A DNA stretch of 64,000 nucleotides, from positions 62,324 through 126,323 of the forward strand of contig NZ_AZUY01000003.1 in assembly GCF_000513935.1 (NCBI RefSeq), given 5' to 3'. This DNA comes from Mesorhizobium sp. WSM3626. GTDB taxonomy: Bacteria > Pseudomonadota > Alphaproteobacteria > Rhizobiales > Rhizobiaceae. The translations under genes and the position numbers were made by a program. Position 1 is the stretch's first letter, and every line of letters begins with the position of its first letter. The notes beneath the pieces were generated by a model. That model was given only the letters and a program-made list of their open reading frames with translations. It was not told where the DNA came from and did not search any database. Positions 29,976 to 39,109 of the stretch are shown one piece after another.

Positions 29976-29991
29976 CGAAGCGCATCGCCGA

Positions 29992-30411
29992 TCAGTCGAG
30001 ATCGCCCTCGGCGAGCGATTTCACCAGGTCTATGATCCTGCGGCGCACCTTGACGTCGGCGATCTTGACAAAGGCCCGGTTGAGCTGAAGCCCTTCGGGA
30101 CTGCCGCAGAATTCGACCGCGAAAGCCATCGAGCTGTCCTCGGCAAAGCCGCGGTTGGCCGTCAACTCCTGGCCCGGCGCATCCTCGAAAAAGAAGGCGA
30201 CGGGCACACCGAGTATCGAAGCTATCGCCTGCAGACGGCTGGCACCGACGCGATTGGTGCCCTTTTCATATTTCTGGATTTGCTGAAACGTGATGCCGAG
30301 ATTCTCGCCCAGCTTTTCCTGGCTCATTCCGAGCATATTGCGGCGAAGCCGAACCCGACTTCCAACGTGAATATCGATGGGATTGGGTTTCTTCTTGTTT
30401 TCTTCTGTCAT
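29992..30411 (-). CDS. phrR: Cro/CI-type helix-turn-helix regulator (PhrR-like)
   Basis: A 139-residue regulator. The XRE helix-turn-helix (about 15-70) reads VGSRVRLRRNMLGMSQEKLGE, then LGITFQQIQKYEKGTNRVG. The C-terminal part has no known domain. The start ATG 30411 (MTEENKKKPNPIDIHVG) has GAGGAAAAA in front. The protein and its place between lnt and metK match the rhizobial PhrR family, first described as a low-pH-induced regulator in Sinorhizobium. It has its own candidate promoter (30524-30552). Targets are unknown; metK directly downstream is a possible one. The symbol rests on family resemblance and synteny. Confidence 0.75.
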   Translation of the reverse strand: MTEENKKKPNPIDIHVGSRVRLRRNMLGMSQEKLGENLGITFQQIQKYEKGTNRVGASRLQAIASILGVPVAFFFEDAPGQELTANRGFAEDSSMAFAVEFCGSPEGLQLNRAFVKIADVKVRRRIIDLVKSLAEGDLD

Positions 30412-30523
30412 TTTTTCCTCGCCGAATTTTTTCGGCTTTGTGTTTTTTCCTGCCCAAACAAAGCCGGAGGCGACTGCCCCAACAGAACGATCCACCGGCT
30501 TCGAGAAATTTTCAGGCCGTACA

Positions 30524-30552
30524 GTATGAGTTTCTAATGTGCCAACTGTCAA
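30524..30552 (-). promoter_or_regulatory. Candidate internal promoter for phrR-metK-trmB
   Basis: On the minus strand: TTGACA (30552-30547), 17 bases, TCATAC (30529-30524). The -35 hexamer overlaps the lnt stop codon. It leaves a leader of about 105 bases before phrR. Confidence 0.45.
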
Positions 30553-32141
30553 TTCACCCGTAGCTTTTGCCTTACGTTCAACAGCAGCCCTACCAGCGCA
30601 AACAGCAACATGATCAGCATTCCGTTAATGCGCCGCTGGTAGGGCGAAATCACCGTCAGTTCGGAAACAGGCACCTTCACATCGATGACCCCGCGCGCGT
30701 CGATCGCCAGCGCATCGACGACGCGGCCATGCGTGTCGACAACGGCCGAGATGCCGTTGTTGGCAGCACGCAACAAGGGCAATCCGTTCTCCACCGCGCG
30801 AATCTGGGCCTGCCTGAAATGCTGATACGGTCCCGGCGTGTCGCCGAACCACGCATCATTGGTAACGTTCACAATAAGCTGCGCTGACGTAGCGTCAACT
30901 GCCACCAGATCGGGAAAGATCACCTCATAACAGATAAATGGCAGGGCACGAATGCCGCCCGGCAGCGCGATGGGATGGCGCTCGTTGCCGGCCGTGAACG
31001 TCAGCGGCCCGGCGACGAGCTGTTCGATGCCGAAACGGCCGAGCAGGTCGGCAAAAGGCAGGTACTCGCCGAACGGCACCAGATGGACCTTGTCCACGGC
31101 ATCGGCGATTTCGCCCTTGTCGTTGATCGCCACAACGGAGTTGTAGTAGCGGCTGTCGGTGCTGGCTGCCGAGCCGCCCTCTTCACGCACGACGCCGGCG
31201 ATCAGCATCTGGCCGTCGCCCAGCATGTCGCCCAGCGCCGTCAAGGCATCGGGGCGCTCGGTGAAAAGGAACGGCACCGAGGTTTCCGGCCAGAGAATCA
31301 GCTGCGGTTTTTCGTGACCTGGGTCCGGAGCCTTGGCGGACAGGCCCAGCAAGGTGGCGAAGATGCGGTCGCGCACCGAGGCGTTCCATTTTTCCGACAG
31401 GTCGACGGCCGGCTGGACGATGCGGACATCGAGACTGCGCGTCGCCGGCTTTTCGGGGGCCGTGAGCCTGACATAGCCAAAGCCGACATGGGCTGCGGCG
31501 AGTATGACAAACAGCGTGGCGCCCAGCCGAAGATGCCGGCGCGTCGCCAGCAGCGCCGGCAGTGCGAAAAGGAAGACCGCGAGCGCGTTCATGCCGATCA
31601 TGCCGGTCACCGAGACGCTCTGCATCAAAATAGGTACAGGCATCGCCGCGTAACCGACGGCATTCCAGGGAAAACCGGTGAACAGGAAGCCGCGCAGCCA
31701 CTCCGCCAGCGCAAAACCGAAGGCAAGGGCGGCGATACGGCCGATATCGCTGCTCCACAGGAGCTTGGCGACCATCGTCGCGAAGCCATAGAAAAATGCG
31801 AGCGCGAAAGGAATGCCTACCACAGCGAAGGGAAGCGCCCAGGCAAAGTCGTCGGCCTCGACCAGCAGCGCCGAGCCGATCCACCAGAGGCCGGCGAGGA
31901 AATAGCCGAAGCCGAACCACCAGCCGACGGCGAAGGCCGGCCGCAGCCGCCGCAACAGGCTGCCGGAGGCTTCGCCAGTCGCGCCATCGAGCAGCCAGAC
32001 CAGCACCGGAAACGAAATGAAACAGGCGGCGAAGAAATCGTAGGGCGCCTGGCCCAGCACCGCCAGCGCTCCGGCCAAAAAGGCCACCAGCGCGCGGCGC
32101 CAGCCCCAGAGCAGAATTATCCGACCGGCAAGGCGCACCAT
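30549..32141 (-). CDS. lnt: Apolipoprotein N-acyltransferase
   Basis: A 530-residue inner-membrane enzyme that N-acylates mature lipoproteins. Several membrane helices fill about residues 5-215. They are followed by a periplasmic nitrilase-like domain with the Glu-Lys-Cys triad: [21 protein letters not shown] and [10 protein letters not shown] last helix lies near the C-terminus. The start ATG 32141 ([14 protein letters not shown]) is preceded by GGAAG; the extension to 32174 is not supported. Upstream lie a VOC protein and corC; corC next to lnt is a widespread pairing. Confidence 0.95.
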   Translation of the reverse strand: MVRLAGRIILLWGWRRALVAFLAGALAVLGQAPYDFFAACFISFPVLVWLLDGATGEASGSLLRRLRPAFAVGWWFGFGYFLAGLWWIGSALLVEADDFAWALPFAVVGIPFALAFFYGFATMVAKLLWSSDIGRIAALAFGFALAEWLRGFLFTGFPWNAVGYAAMPVPILMQSVSVTGMIGMNALAVFLFALPALLATRRHLRLGATLFVILAAAHVGFGYVRLTAPEKPATRSLDVRIVQPAVDLSEKWNASVRDRIFATLLGLSAKAPDPGHEKPQLILWPETSVPFLFTERPDALTALGDMLGDGQMLIAGVVREEGGSAASTDSRYYNSVVAINDKGEIADAVDKVHLVPFGEYLPFADLLGRFGIEQLVAGPLTFTAGNERHPIALPGGIRALPFICYEVIFPDLVAVDATSAQLIVNVTNDAWFGDTPGPYQHFRQAQIRAVENGLPLLRAANNGISAVVDTHGRVVDALAIDARGVIDVKVPVSELTVISPYQRRINGMLIMLLFALVGLLLNVRQKLRVN

Positions 32142-32230
32142 GAATACTTCCGAGTCGCGAGAATCAGGACGCAAGATTTATCAGGCCGCGGCCTGCAATC
32201 CAAACGCCGGCGCCACCACCCGGCTGCGCT

Positions 32231-32701
32231 CTACCGGTGCCAGCCTTCGATGCGCAAGCCACCCAATCGCTCGGCCTCTTCACGGGAAACAGAACGGATT
32301 GATTGCGTGAACGTCCAGATATGGCCTTCAGGATCGCGCGCCCGATACTGGCGTTCGCCGTAGAACTGGTCCGCCGGCTCCTGGATTATGGCAGCACCGG
32401 CCGCGCGGGCTTGCTCGCAATGTGCATCCAGGCCGTCTCTCAGCCTGATATAGACCGACTGCGTGTTCTTGCCGCCGACCGATGCGGGGCTCGGGACGTG
32501 ATCGGCCCATTCGGAATCGACGATGATGTAGCCATCCCCGAACCGCATCTCGGCATGGACCAGTTTTCTATCGGCATCGCTGACCACCATGCTGCGCTCG
32601 AAGCCGAAGGCCGCTTCGAGCCAATCCAGCGCCGCACGCGGGTCGCGGTAGAATACGCCAGAACCGAGGACCGGATGCTCGAACGGATCCTCGACCGTCA
32701 T
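32231..32701 (-). CDS. VOC-family (glyoxalase/bleomycin-resistance fold) protein
   Basis: A 156-residue vicinal-oxygen-chelate protein of the PhnB-like kind: GSGVFYRDPRAALDWLEAAFGFE at the start, DGYIIVDSEW in the middle, and ERQYRARDPEGHIWTFTQ near the end. Members bind metals and act on small molecules, or simply sequester them. It starts ATG 32701, 13 bases after corC ends, and sits 89 bases before lnt. It therefore interrupts the usual corC-lnt pair in the same orientation. Substrate unknown. Confidence 0.82.
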   Translation of the reverse strand: MTVEDPFEHPVLGSGVFYRDPRAALDWLEAAFGFERSMVVSDADRKLVHAEMRFGDGYIIVDSEWADHVPSPASVGGKNTQSVYIRLRDGLDAHCEQARAAGAAIIQEPADQFYGERQYRARDPEGHIWTFTQSIRSVSREEAERLGGLRIEGWHR

Positions 32702-32714
32702 GGCGCGGAGCTTT

Positions 32715-33809
32715 TCAGGCCTGTTCGGTGCGCGCCGTGGCGCGCCGGCGGCGCTCGCCCTTCTGGCTCTGCACGATGCGGACACGCTTGACGCGGCGCG
32801 GATCGGCGTCGAGCACATGGAACTCGAAGCCGGGAATGGCCTGCACCACCTCGCCGCGCGCCGGCACGCGGCCGAGCGTGTTGAAGATCATGCCGCCAAT
32901 GGTGGCCACATATTCGCCATGTTCACCCGCGGCGAAATCCTCGCCGATCATCTTGGCGACCTCGTCGATCTCGGCCTTGCCGTCGACGATGAACACGCCG
33001 TCACCGGTCTGAGTGATCATCGGCTCGTCGTCGTCGTGCTCGTCCTCGATGTCGCCGACCACCATCTCGACGATGTCCTCGAGCGAGACGAGGCCGTCCG
33101 TGCCGCCATATTCGTCGATGACCAGGGCCATTTGCGTGCGCGTCGTCTGCATGCGGCCCATCAGGTCGGAAGCAAGCATCGACGGCGGCACGAACAGGAC
33201 CTGACGGATCAGGTTGAGCTCCCCGATGGTGCGTGCGAGGTCGACCTGGGCAAGATCGAGAACCGTGGCGACGGGCGTTTTGCGGGTCGTGCGGCCCTTC
33301 CTGACGCGCGCAATCTTGGTGATATGGGCCAGCACGTCGCGGATATGGACCATGCCGCGCGGGTCGTCGAGCGTCTCGGAATAGACCGGCATGCGGGAAT
33401 GGCCGGATTGTTCGAACATGCCAAGCAAGTCACCAAGCGTCGTGGCGATCTCGACCGCCTCGATATCGGCGCGCGGCACCATGACGTCCTCGACGCGCAC
33501 TTCGCGCAGGCGCAGGATGTTGTTGAGCATGGCACGTTCGCCAGGCGAGAAGGATTCGACATCGCTTGTCGTTTCGGCGAGCGCGCCGGCGATCTCCTCG
33601 CGCAGGCTGGTGCCGTTGCGTTGCCGGAACAGGCCCAGCACGCGGTTGAACAGGGAGGGACCGGCAGGCGACGGGCCGGTGGCGGCGCTGCCGGTGTTGG
33701 CGACACCAGCGGTAACGGTACTGGGACTTGATCCCTCTTCCGACGTATCGGAAGCCTTGATCGCACTGCCGGCATCGGGGCGGGCGGCAGTCTCTGGTTT
33801 GTCGTTCAT
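32715..33809 (-). CDS. CBS-domain protein of the CorC/TlyC (hemolysin-like) family
   Basis: A 364-residue soluble protein. A variable N-terminal region (about 1-70) is followed by two CBS domains (about 105-230, with VRVEDVMVPRADIEAVE and LVIDEYGGTDGLVSLEDIVE). The C-terminal CorC_HlyC domain (about 260-345) follows. No membrane DUF21 domain is present, so this is the short CorC form, linked by genetics to magnesium/cobalt efflux and membrane stress. The start ATG 33809 is weakly supported by ribosome-binding sequence. It follows ybeY by 27 bases; phoH-ybeY-corC-lnt is a widespread cluster. Confidence 0.9.
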   Translation of the reverse strand: MNDKPETAARPDAGSAIKASDTSEEGSSPSTVTAGVANTGSAATGPSPAGPSLFNRVLGLFRQRNGTSLREEIAGALAETTSDVESFSPGERAMLNNILRLREVRVEDVMVPRADIEAVEIATTLGDLLGMFEQSGHSRMPVYSETLDDPRGMVHIRDVLAHITKIARVRKGRTTRKTPVATVLDLAQVDLARTIGELNLIRQVLFVPPSMLASDLMGRMQTTRTQMALVIDEYGGTDGLVSLEDIVEMVVGDIEDEHDDDEPMITQTGDGVFIVDGKAEIDEVAKMIGEDFAAGEHGEYVATIGGMIFNTLGRVPARGEVVQAIPGFEFHVLDADPRRVKRVRIVQSQKGERRRRATARTEQA

Positions 33810-33836
33810 CGTCGTCCGGTCAATTGATCTTTTTAG

Positions 33837-34343
33837 TTACGCGTAGGGATCGCGAATGGCAAGCCTTGCAAGCGCGGCGCGCTCGATGGCTTCCATCTCC
33901 TCGGCCTCGGCGTCGGTCTCGTGATCATGACCCATGAGATGCAGCAGGCCATGGATGAGGAGATGGCAGATATGGTTCTCCAGCGGCATGTCTTCCAGTG
34001 CCGCCTCGCGCGCCACGGTTTCGGCGGCAAGCACGATGTCGCCGAGCATCGGCGGCAGCGGACCACCTTTCACATGCGGAAAAGCCGGGAAAGACAAGAC
34101 GTTAGTGGGCTTGTCCTTGCCGCGCCAGTCCGCATTCAAGGTACGGATATGGGCATCGTCGGAAAAAACAATGCTGAGTTCGGAACGACCCGTCACACCC
34201 GTCTCGGCGAAGGCGGCGTCAACCGCGCGATCGACCAGCCGCGTCAGGCTTGCTTCATCGGGCCAGTCGCCCGCCTCAATCGATATATCGATCTCGACGG
34301 GAACCGGAAAGCTCCCGCCGCCGGATGTGCTGTCCTCAGGCAT
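33837..34343 (-). CDS. ybeY: Endoribonuclease YbeY
   Basis: A 168-residue metal-dependent endoribonuclease involved in 16S rRNA 3'-end maturation and ribosome quality control. The zinc-binding motif H-x3-H-x5-H is in [15 protein letters not shown] near residue 127. The conserved [18 protein letters not shown] segment is near residue 75. The start ATG 34343 is 17 bases after phoH, suggesting cotranscription. Confidence 0.95.
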   Translation of the reverse strand: MPEDSTSGGGSFPVPVEIDISIEAGDWPDEASLTRLVDRAVDAAFAETGVTGRSELSIVFSDDAHIRTLNADWRGKDKPTNVLSFPAFPHVKGGPLPPMLGDIVLAAETVAREAALEDMPLENHICHLLIHGLLHLMGHDHETDAEAEEMEAIERAALARLAIRDPYA

Positions 34344-34360
34344 GAGGCCGCATCGTCACA

Positions 34361-35410
34361 TCAATTCTCGGCGCCAAGGCCACGAGCCAGCTTGGTGTCC
34401 CGGTCATAGGCCCTGACGATTTCGGCCACCAGCGGATGGCGAACGACGTCGACGTCGTTGAAGCGCACGGTTACCGCGCCTGCCACACCGTCGAGCACAC
34501 GCAAGGCTTCGACCAGGCCTGATTTGGTGCTCGGGGGAAGATCGATCTGGGTGGGATCGCCGGTGACGATCATGCGCGAGTTCTCGCCGAGACGGGTGAG
34601 AAACATCTTCATCTGCATCGGCGTGGTGTTCTGCGCCTCGTCGAGAATGACGGCGGCGTGCGCCAGCGTACGGCCGCGCATGAAGGCAAGCGGCGCGATT
34701 TCGATCACTTCGGCGGCAATCGCACGCTCGACCTTGTCGGCCGGCATCATGTCGTAGAGCGCGTCATAGAGCGGGCGCAGATACGGATCGACCTTCTCCT
34801 TCATGTCACCCGGCAGGAAGCCCAGCCGTTCGCCGGCCTCGACGGCCGGTCGCGACAAAATGATGCGTTCGACCATGCCGCGCTCGAGCAGCATCGCCGC
34901 ATGCGCCACCGCCAGATAGGTCTTGCCGGTGCCGGCCGGACCGATGCCGAACACCAGTTCGGACCGCTCCAGCGCCCGCATATAGGCGTCCTGGTTCAGC
35001 GAGCGGGCATAGATGGTCTTCTTGCGGGTAGCGATCTGGGCGGCGGAGACCTTGCCCTTGCGCTCCAATGTCGGCAGCGTGAGCTGATCATCGGCGGCGA
35101 CAGCCATGCGGACGGCACCGTCGACATCGGACTGGCCGATATCGACACCCTTCTGCAGGATGCCGTAGAGATTGTCCAAGGCGCGGCGCGCCTGTTCGGC
35201 GGCAGAAGCGGACCCCTTGATGGTCAACTGGTTGCCGCGCGACCGGATGTCGACGCCGAGCTTCTGCTCCAGCCGGGCGAGGTTTTCATCGAATTGGCCG
35301 TAAAGGGCGCTGGCAAGCTTGTTGTTGTCGAAAGTCAGAACGATGTGCGCCATGTCAGAAGCCCCGGATGCGGGTACCGGGGGCAGATTCTTCAGCTCCG
35401 CTGCGCTCAA
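34361..35410 (-). CDS. PhoH-like ATPase
   Basis: A 349-residue P-loop protein of the PhoH/YbeZ type. A KH-like N-terminal part (about 25-90) precedes the ATPase domain, with Walker A GPAGTGKTYLA near residue 157 and Walker B VILDEAQNTTP near residue 255. YbeZ works with YbeY in RNA metabolism, in line with ybeY being the next gene. The start is TTG 35410 (MSAAELKNLPPVP), because AGGAGAG lies five to six bases before it; the alternative ATG 35353 has no such site. Confidence 0.93.
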   Translation of the reverse strand: MSAAELKNLPPVPASGASDMAHIVLTFDNNKLASALYGQFDENLARLEQKLGVDIRSRGNQLTIKGSASAAEQARRALDNLYGILQKGVDIGQSDVDGAVRMAVAADDQLTLPTLERKGKVSAAQIATRKKTIYARSLNQDAYMRALERSELVFGIGPAGTGKTYLAVAHAAMLLERGMVERIILSRPAVEAGERLGFLPGDMKEKVDPYLRPLYDALYDMMPADKVERAIAAEVIEIAPLAFMRGRTLAHAAVILDEAQNTTPMQMKMFLTRLGENSRMIVTGDPTQIDLPPSTKSGLVEALRVLDGVAGAVTVRFNDVDVVRHPLVAEIVRAYDRDTKLARGLGAEN

Positions 35411-35436
35411 CCGTCTCTCCTCATCTGCCGAGACCC

Positions 35437-36846
35437 TCAGGCCAATTCGGCGAACAGGCTGTTGTGGCCCGTCTTCGTGATTCGCACCTTGATAATGTCA
35501 CCGATTTCGCCGGCCATTTCATCAACAATAACCGGCTGCAGCCAAGGCGAGCGACCAACCTTCTGGCCGGCCTGGCGGCCGGGCTTCTCGATCAATGTAT
35601 CTATGGTGCTGCCGACCAAACTCAAGCCGAAATCCTGCTGTTGTTTCAACAGCAGTGCCTGCAGGCGCTGCAGGCGCTCATCCTTGACCGCTTCCGGCAC
35701 GTGGTCGGGCATGTCGGCGCCCGGCGTGCCGGGGCGCGGCGAATATTTGAACGAGAAGGCCGAGGCGTAGTTCACCTGGCGCACCAGTTCCATCGTCGCC
35801 TCGAAATCGGTTTCCGTCTCGCCGGGGAAACCGACGATGAAGTCGCCCGACAGCGCGATATCGGGACGGGCAGCACGGATGCGGTCGAGCAGCGCCAGAT
35901 AGTCCCGCGCAGTATGCCTGCGGTTCATCGCCTTCAGAATGCGATCCGAGCCGGATTGCACCGGCAGATGCAGATAGGGCATCAGCGACGGCAGGTCCCG
36001 GTGCGCCGCGATCAGTTCGTCGTCCATGTCGCGCGGATGGCTGGTGGTATAGCGCAGCCGCGCCAGGCCGGGGATTTCAGACAACCTGAACAGCAGGCGG
36101 CCGAGACCCCATTCCTGACCGTTCTCGCCCTCGCCATGCCAAGCGTTGACGTTCTGGCCGAGCAGCGTCACCTCACGCACCCCGGCCTCGGCCAGGCGCT
36201 CGGCCTCCGCGACGATCTGCGCCACCGGCCGCGACACTTCCGAACCTCTGGTATAAGGCACGACGCAGAAGGTGCAGAACTTGTCGCAACCTTCCTGGAC
36301 GGTGAGGAAGGCGGTGACGCCGCGCTTGATCACCTCGGCACGCTTGGGCTGCGGCAGATGCTCGAATTTGTCCTCGATGGCGTATTCGGTCTCGACGATC
36401 TTCTCGCCGCCGCGAACCCGGGCCAGCACGTCGGGCAGACGGTGATAGGTCTGCGGCCCGATGACCAGGTCGACGGCCGGCGACCGGCGGATGATCTCGG
36501 CGCCCTCGGCCTGCGCCACGCAGCCGGCGACGCCGATCAGCATCTCGCGGCCGGTGCTGGCGCGCTCGACCTTCATGTCACGGATACGGCCAAGTTCCGA
36601 ATAGACCTTTTCGGCGGCTTTTTCCCTGATATGGCAGGTGTTGAGCAGCACCAGATCGGCCTCGCCGATGGCATCGGTCGCGGTATAGCCGTCGGCGACC
36701 AGCGCATCGGTCATGCGCTGTGAATCATAGACGTTCATCTGGCAGCCATAGGTCTTGATGAAGACCTTCTTCGCTGCCGTGGTGCGCACCGCCGGCTGTC
36801 CGGCCACGGTGCCGATGTCGTCGCTTTCAATCGTGTTCAAGTCCAT
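35437..36846 (-). CDS. miaB: tRNA-i6A37 methylthiotransferase MiaB
   Basis: A 469-residue radical-SAM methylthiotransferase that converts i6A37 to ms2i6A37 in tRNAs. The N-terminal UPF0004 domain carries its three cluster cysteines in YGCQMN, NTCHIRE and VAGCVAQ. The radical-SAM site is CDKFCTFC (CxxxCxxC). A C-terminal TRAM domain ends with [15 protein letters not shown]. The start ATG 36846 ([12 protein letters not shown]) is preferred over the longer frame. It lies between plsC and phoH. Confidence 0.96.
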   Translation of the reverse strand: MDLNTIESDDIGTVAGQPAVRTTAAKKVFIKTYGCQMNVYDSQRMTDALVADGYTATDAIGEADLVLLNTCHIREKAAEKVYSELGRIRDMKVERASTGREMLIGVAGCVAQAEGAEIIRRSPAVDLVIGPQTYHRLPDVLARVRGGEKIVETEYAIEDKFEHLPQPKRAEVIKRGVTAFLTVQEGCDKFCTFCVVPYTRGSEVSRPVAQIVAEAERLAEAGVREVTLLGQNVNAWHGEGENGQEWGLGRLLFRLSEIPGLARLRYTTSHPRDMDDELIAAHRDLPSLMPYLHLPVQSGSDRILKAMNRRHTARDYLALLDRIRAARPDIALSGDFIVGFPGETETDFEATMELVRQVNYASAFSFKYSPRPGTPGADMPDHVPEAVKDERLQRLQALLLKQQQDFGLSLVGSTIDTLIEKPGRQAGQKVGRSPWLQPVIVDEMAGEIGDIIKVRITKTGHNSLFAELA

Positions 36847-36920
36847 CCGGCGGCTTCTAACGCCTTTCCGTGACAAAAAACAGACGATTCTGGCATGCGT
36901 CAGCTGGCGCATGCCGGCGG

Positions 36921-37721
36921 CTAACGGCTCGGGAGCGGATCGGCGAGGGCCGCCTGCATCATCTCGCGCACCCGGCCTTCCATCAGCTTGGCCGTTTCCT
37001 TGCGGTTGGAACCCTTGGCAAAGGCGATCGGTTCGCCAAAATGCACCTCCACGTCGAGGGCGCCCTCGGCCATCAGCACCTTGAGATGCGGCATCAGGTC
37101 CTCGTCGCCGATCCAGGCGGCGATCGGGCGGTGGCGGCGGCCGAGCGGCACGCCGTGCAGCCGCGTGTAGGCGATCGCCATGGGCTGGATGAACACTTCC
37201 TGCGCGGCACCTTCCGAGATCGCCATCGAGGCGGCGCCGAACAGCGTGCTCTTGAAGGGCAGGACGACATTGCCGTCACCGGTCGACCCCTCCGCGAACA
37301 GCACCATGGCGTCGCCCTTGGCCATCCGATTGGCGATCTCGCTGGCCTGGTCGCCCGAGGAGCGCTTGCGTTCGCGCTCGATGAAGACGGTACGCTGCAG
37401 CTTCGACAGCATGCCGATCAGCGGCCAGCCTTCCATGTCGGCCCTGGCGATGAACTTCACATCGGCAAAAGAGCCCAGCACCATGATGTCGGTCCAGGAA
37501 ATGTGGTTGGAGGCCACCAGCAAGGGCCGCTTGGCCGACAGCGTTCCCCTGACATGAATGCGCATGCCGAGCGCCCGGATGATCAGCCGGTGCCAGATCT
37601 TGAGGACGAAGGCTTCCGGCCACCAGCCCGTCTTCATCGACAGGATCTGCAGCGGCACGAGAACCAGCGACCCGGCGACGACAAGGCCCAGCGCCAGGAA
37701 AATCCTGATTTTTCCGATCAT
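36921..37721 (-). CDS. 1-acyl-glycerol-3-phosphate acyltransferase (PlsC family)
   Basis: A 266-residue lysophospholipid acyltransferase. A membrane segment (about 5-28) is followed by the NHxxxxD block ([13 protein letters not shown] near residue 72) and the EGS block ([11 protein letters not shown] near residue 142). These are the catalytic and phosphate-binding motifs of enzymes that form phosphatidic acid or related lipids. The start ATG 37721 is 26 bases after rimI. In S. meliloti such PlsC-like genes can also make ornithine lipids, so the acceptor is not certain. Confidence 0.88.
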   Translation of the reverse strand: MIGKIRIFLALGLVVAGSLVLVPLQILSMKTGWWPEAFVLKIWHRLIIRALGMRIHVRGTLSAKRPLLVASNHISWTDIMVLGSFADVKFIARADMEGWPLIGMLSKLQRTVFIERERKRSSGDQASEIANRMAKGDAMVLFAEGSTGDGNVVLPFKSTLFGAASMAISEGAAQEVFIQPMAIAYTRLHGVPLGRRHRPIAAWIGDEDLMPHLKVLMAEGALDVEVHFGEPIAFAKGSNRKETAKLMEGRVREMMQAALADPLPSR

Positions 37722-37747
37722 ATGTCCTGGCCCTACCCGATCCCTCG

Positions 37748-38242
37748 CTAGCGAAGATCGCGGCGCATGACAAGCGCGCCGGTCGGCCCGCGATCAGGCG
37801 ACTTGTAGTAATCCGGGCGCTTGCCGACTTCCCGAAAACCCAGCCTACGATAGAGTGCGATCGCGGCGGCATTGGTCTCATCGACCTCGAGGAACAGGGC
37901 TTCGGCACGCTGCGAATGCAGTTCGCGCAGCACCGCGTCCATCAACTGCCAGCCCAGGCCCTGGCGGCGATGCGATCGCGCCACCGCGACGGTCAGGATT
38001 TCACCCTCGCCCGCGGCCAGCCGGGCGAGGACGAAGCCAACAGGCGGCTTGTCGCCCTGCCCGGTTTCGCGCGCGGCATAGCCAAAGACGGTGTCCTGTT
38101 CGAGCAAGGCAGCGAACTCACCGTCGGTCCATGGGCGGACAAAGTCCTCGCGGTGCAGCACCGAGACAGCGGGGCTGTCGGTGACCCTTAGCGGCTCGAG
38201 CGCGTAGTCCCGGCGACGCGATTGGAGAAAGGGTATACGCAT
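37748..38242 (-). CDS. rimI: Ribosomal-protein S18-alanine N-acetyltransferase type (RimI)
   Basis: A 164-residue GNAT protein with motif A ILTVAVARSHRRQGLGWQLM near residues 82-101 and the LEVDETNAAAIALYRRLGF ending seen in RimI. RimI acetylates the N-terminus of S18 in E. coli and broader targets elsewhere. Position after tsaB is a common association. The start ATG 38242 (MRIPFLQSRRRD) is chosen, since the longer frame to 38281 runs into a palindromic repeat. Confidence 0.85.
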   Translation of the reverse strand: MRIPFLQSRRRDYALEPLRVTDSPAVSVLHREDFVRPWTDGEFAALLEQDTVFGYAARETGQGDKPPVGFVLARLAAGEGEILTVAVARSHRRQGLGWQLMDAVLRELHSQRAEALFLEVDETNAAAIALYRRLGFREVGKRPDYYKSPDRGPTGALVMRRDLR

Positions 38243-38262
38243 CAATTCTCGTTTTCTCGCCT

Positions 38263-38332
38263 GACCATGATCTGTGGACAAACGGGACCGTTTGCCCGCG
38301 AAAACCGGCTTCCACTTTTCGGGATCATGGTC
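38263..38332. repeat. Palindromic intergenic repeat, rhizobial type (copy 1)
   Basis: The outer arms GACCATGATC (38263-38272) and GATCATGGTC (38323-38332) are inverted. The inside contains GAAAACCGGCTTCCACTTTTCG, a core seen in very many rhizobial intergenic regions as I recall. It fills the rimI-tsaB gap and supplies the tsaB stop codon (38325-38327). Confidence 0.75.
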
Positions 38333-39002
38333 TTTGCCTCAAAAGTATAAATCCGGCCTGTGGCTTGGCATCGGCACCGCGCAGATAAAGCGGCTTCGGC
38401 CTTTCGCCCTGTCCCTTTGCGGCAGCCAGCCGGGCGTAGGTGAGGATGTCGGCGGTTGCTGTCCGAGGGCCGATGTCGAAGGTGCGGCCGGCCGCTTCAG
38501 CGATCAGCGTCGCTGCCGTACCGGCGAGCACCGCGGAATGCTCCGACGCCATGGCTACCGCGTTGGCAAGCGTGGTCACCGCCGGACCGTAAGTCAACAC
38601 TGACATTTTATCATAGAGCGCGGCATGGATTTCCTCGCGTCCGGCATCGAGCGCCGCCAGCACGGCACGGCCTGGAATTGCGGTGGCCGCCTCGGCGGCC
38701 AGCGCCTCGAGGGTCGTCACCCCGATTGCCGGCACCTTGAGCGCCAGCGCCAGGCCGCGCGCGGTCGACACACCGACGCGCAGGCCGGTGAAAGAGCCGG
38801 GGCCAACGGAAACGGCAATGGCGCCAAGGCCGGCGTAGTCGGTCGCGCCGGCCTTCAACGCTTCGGCGATGACGGCCATCAGGTGCTCGGCATGGCCTTT
38901 GCCCAGATCGAGCACCGAACGGCCGACCTCCCGCCCGACCGCCGCGTCGTAGACGCAGGCGGCGCAAAGGCTGGCGGCACAGTCGATGGCGAGAACTTTC
39001 AT
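38325..39002 (-). CDS. tsaB: tRNA t6A37 threonylcarbamoylation subunit TsaB
   Basis: A 225-residue member of the ASKHA/Gcp fold that pairs with TsaD to make the universal t6A37 modification of tRNAs. The N-terminal MKVLAIDCAASLCAA and the central AVSVGPGSFTGLRVGVSTARGL are diagnostic. The start ATG 39002 is weak in ribosome-binding sequence but is the family N-terminus. Its last codons and stop lie in a palindromic repeat, so the C-terminus may have been altered by repeat insertion. It heads the tsaB-rimI-plsC-miaB run. Confidence 0.92.
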   Translation of the reverse strand: MKVLAIDCAASLCAACVYDAAVGREVGRSVLDLGKGHAEHLMAVIAEALKAGATDYAGLGAIAVSVGPGSFTGLRVGVSTARGLALALKVPAIGVTTLEALAAEAATAIPGRAVLAALDAGREEIHAALYDKMSVLTYGPAVTTLANAVAMASEHSAVLAGTAATLIAEAAGRTFDIGPRTATADILTYARLAAAKGQGERPKPLYLRGADAKPQAGFILLRQRP

Positions 39003-39109
39003 GAAACGACCGGTTCGAGAAACAATTCCCTGTGCCCGCCATAGCGCGCAACCGCAAGGGTATAGTGCACAATTTGTTAAGCGGCTTCGGTTTGGCCTGG
39101 CAGAAGAGC

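Noticed and set aside
29824..29991. A known SAM riboswitch (SAM-II or SAM/SAH type) upstream of metK
   Set aside because: I could not match the conserved bases of those classes; only generic hairpins are visible, so no riboswitch was annotated.
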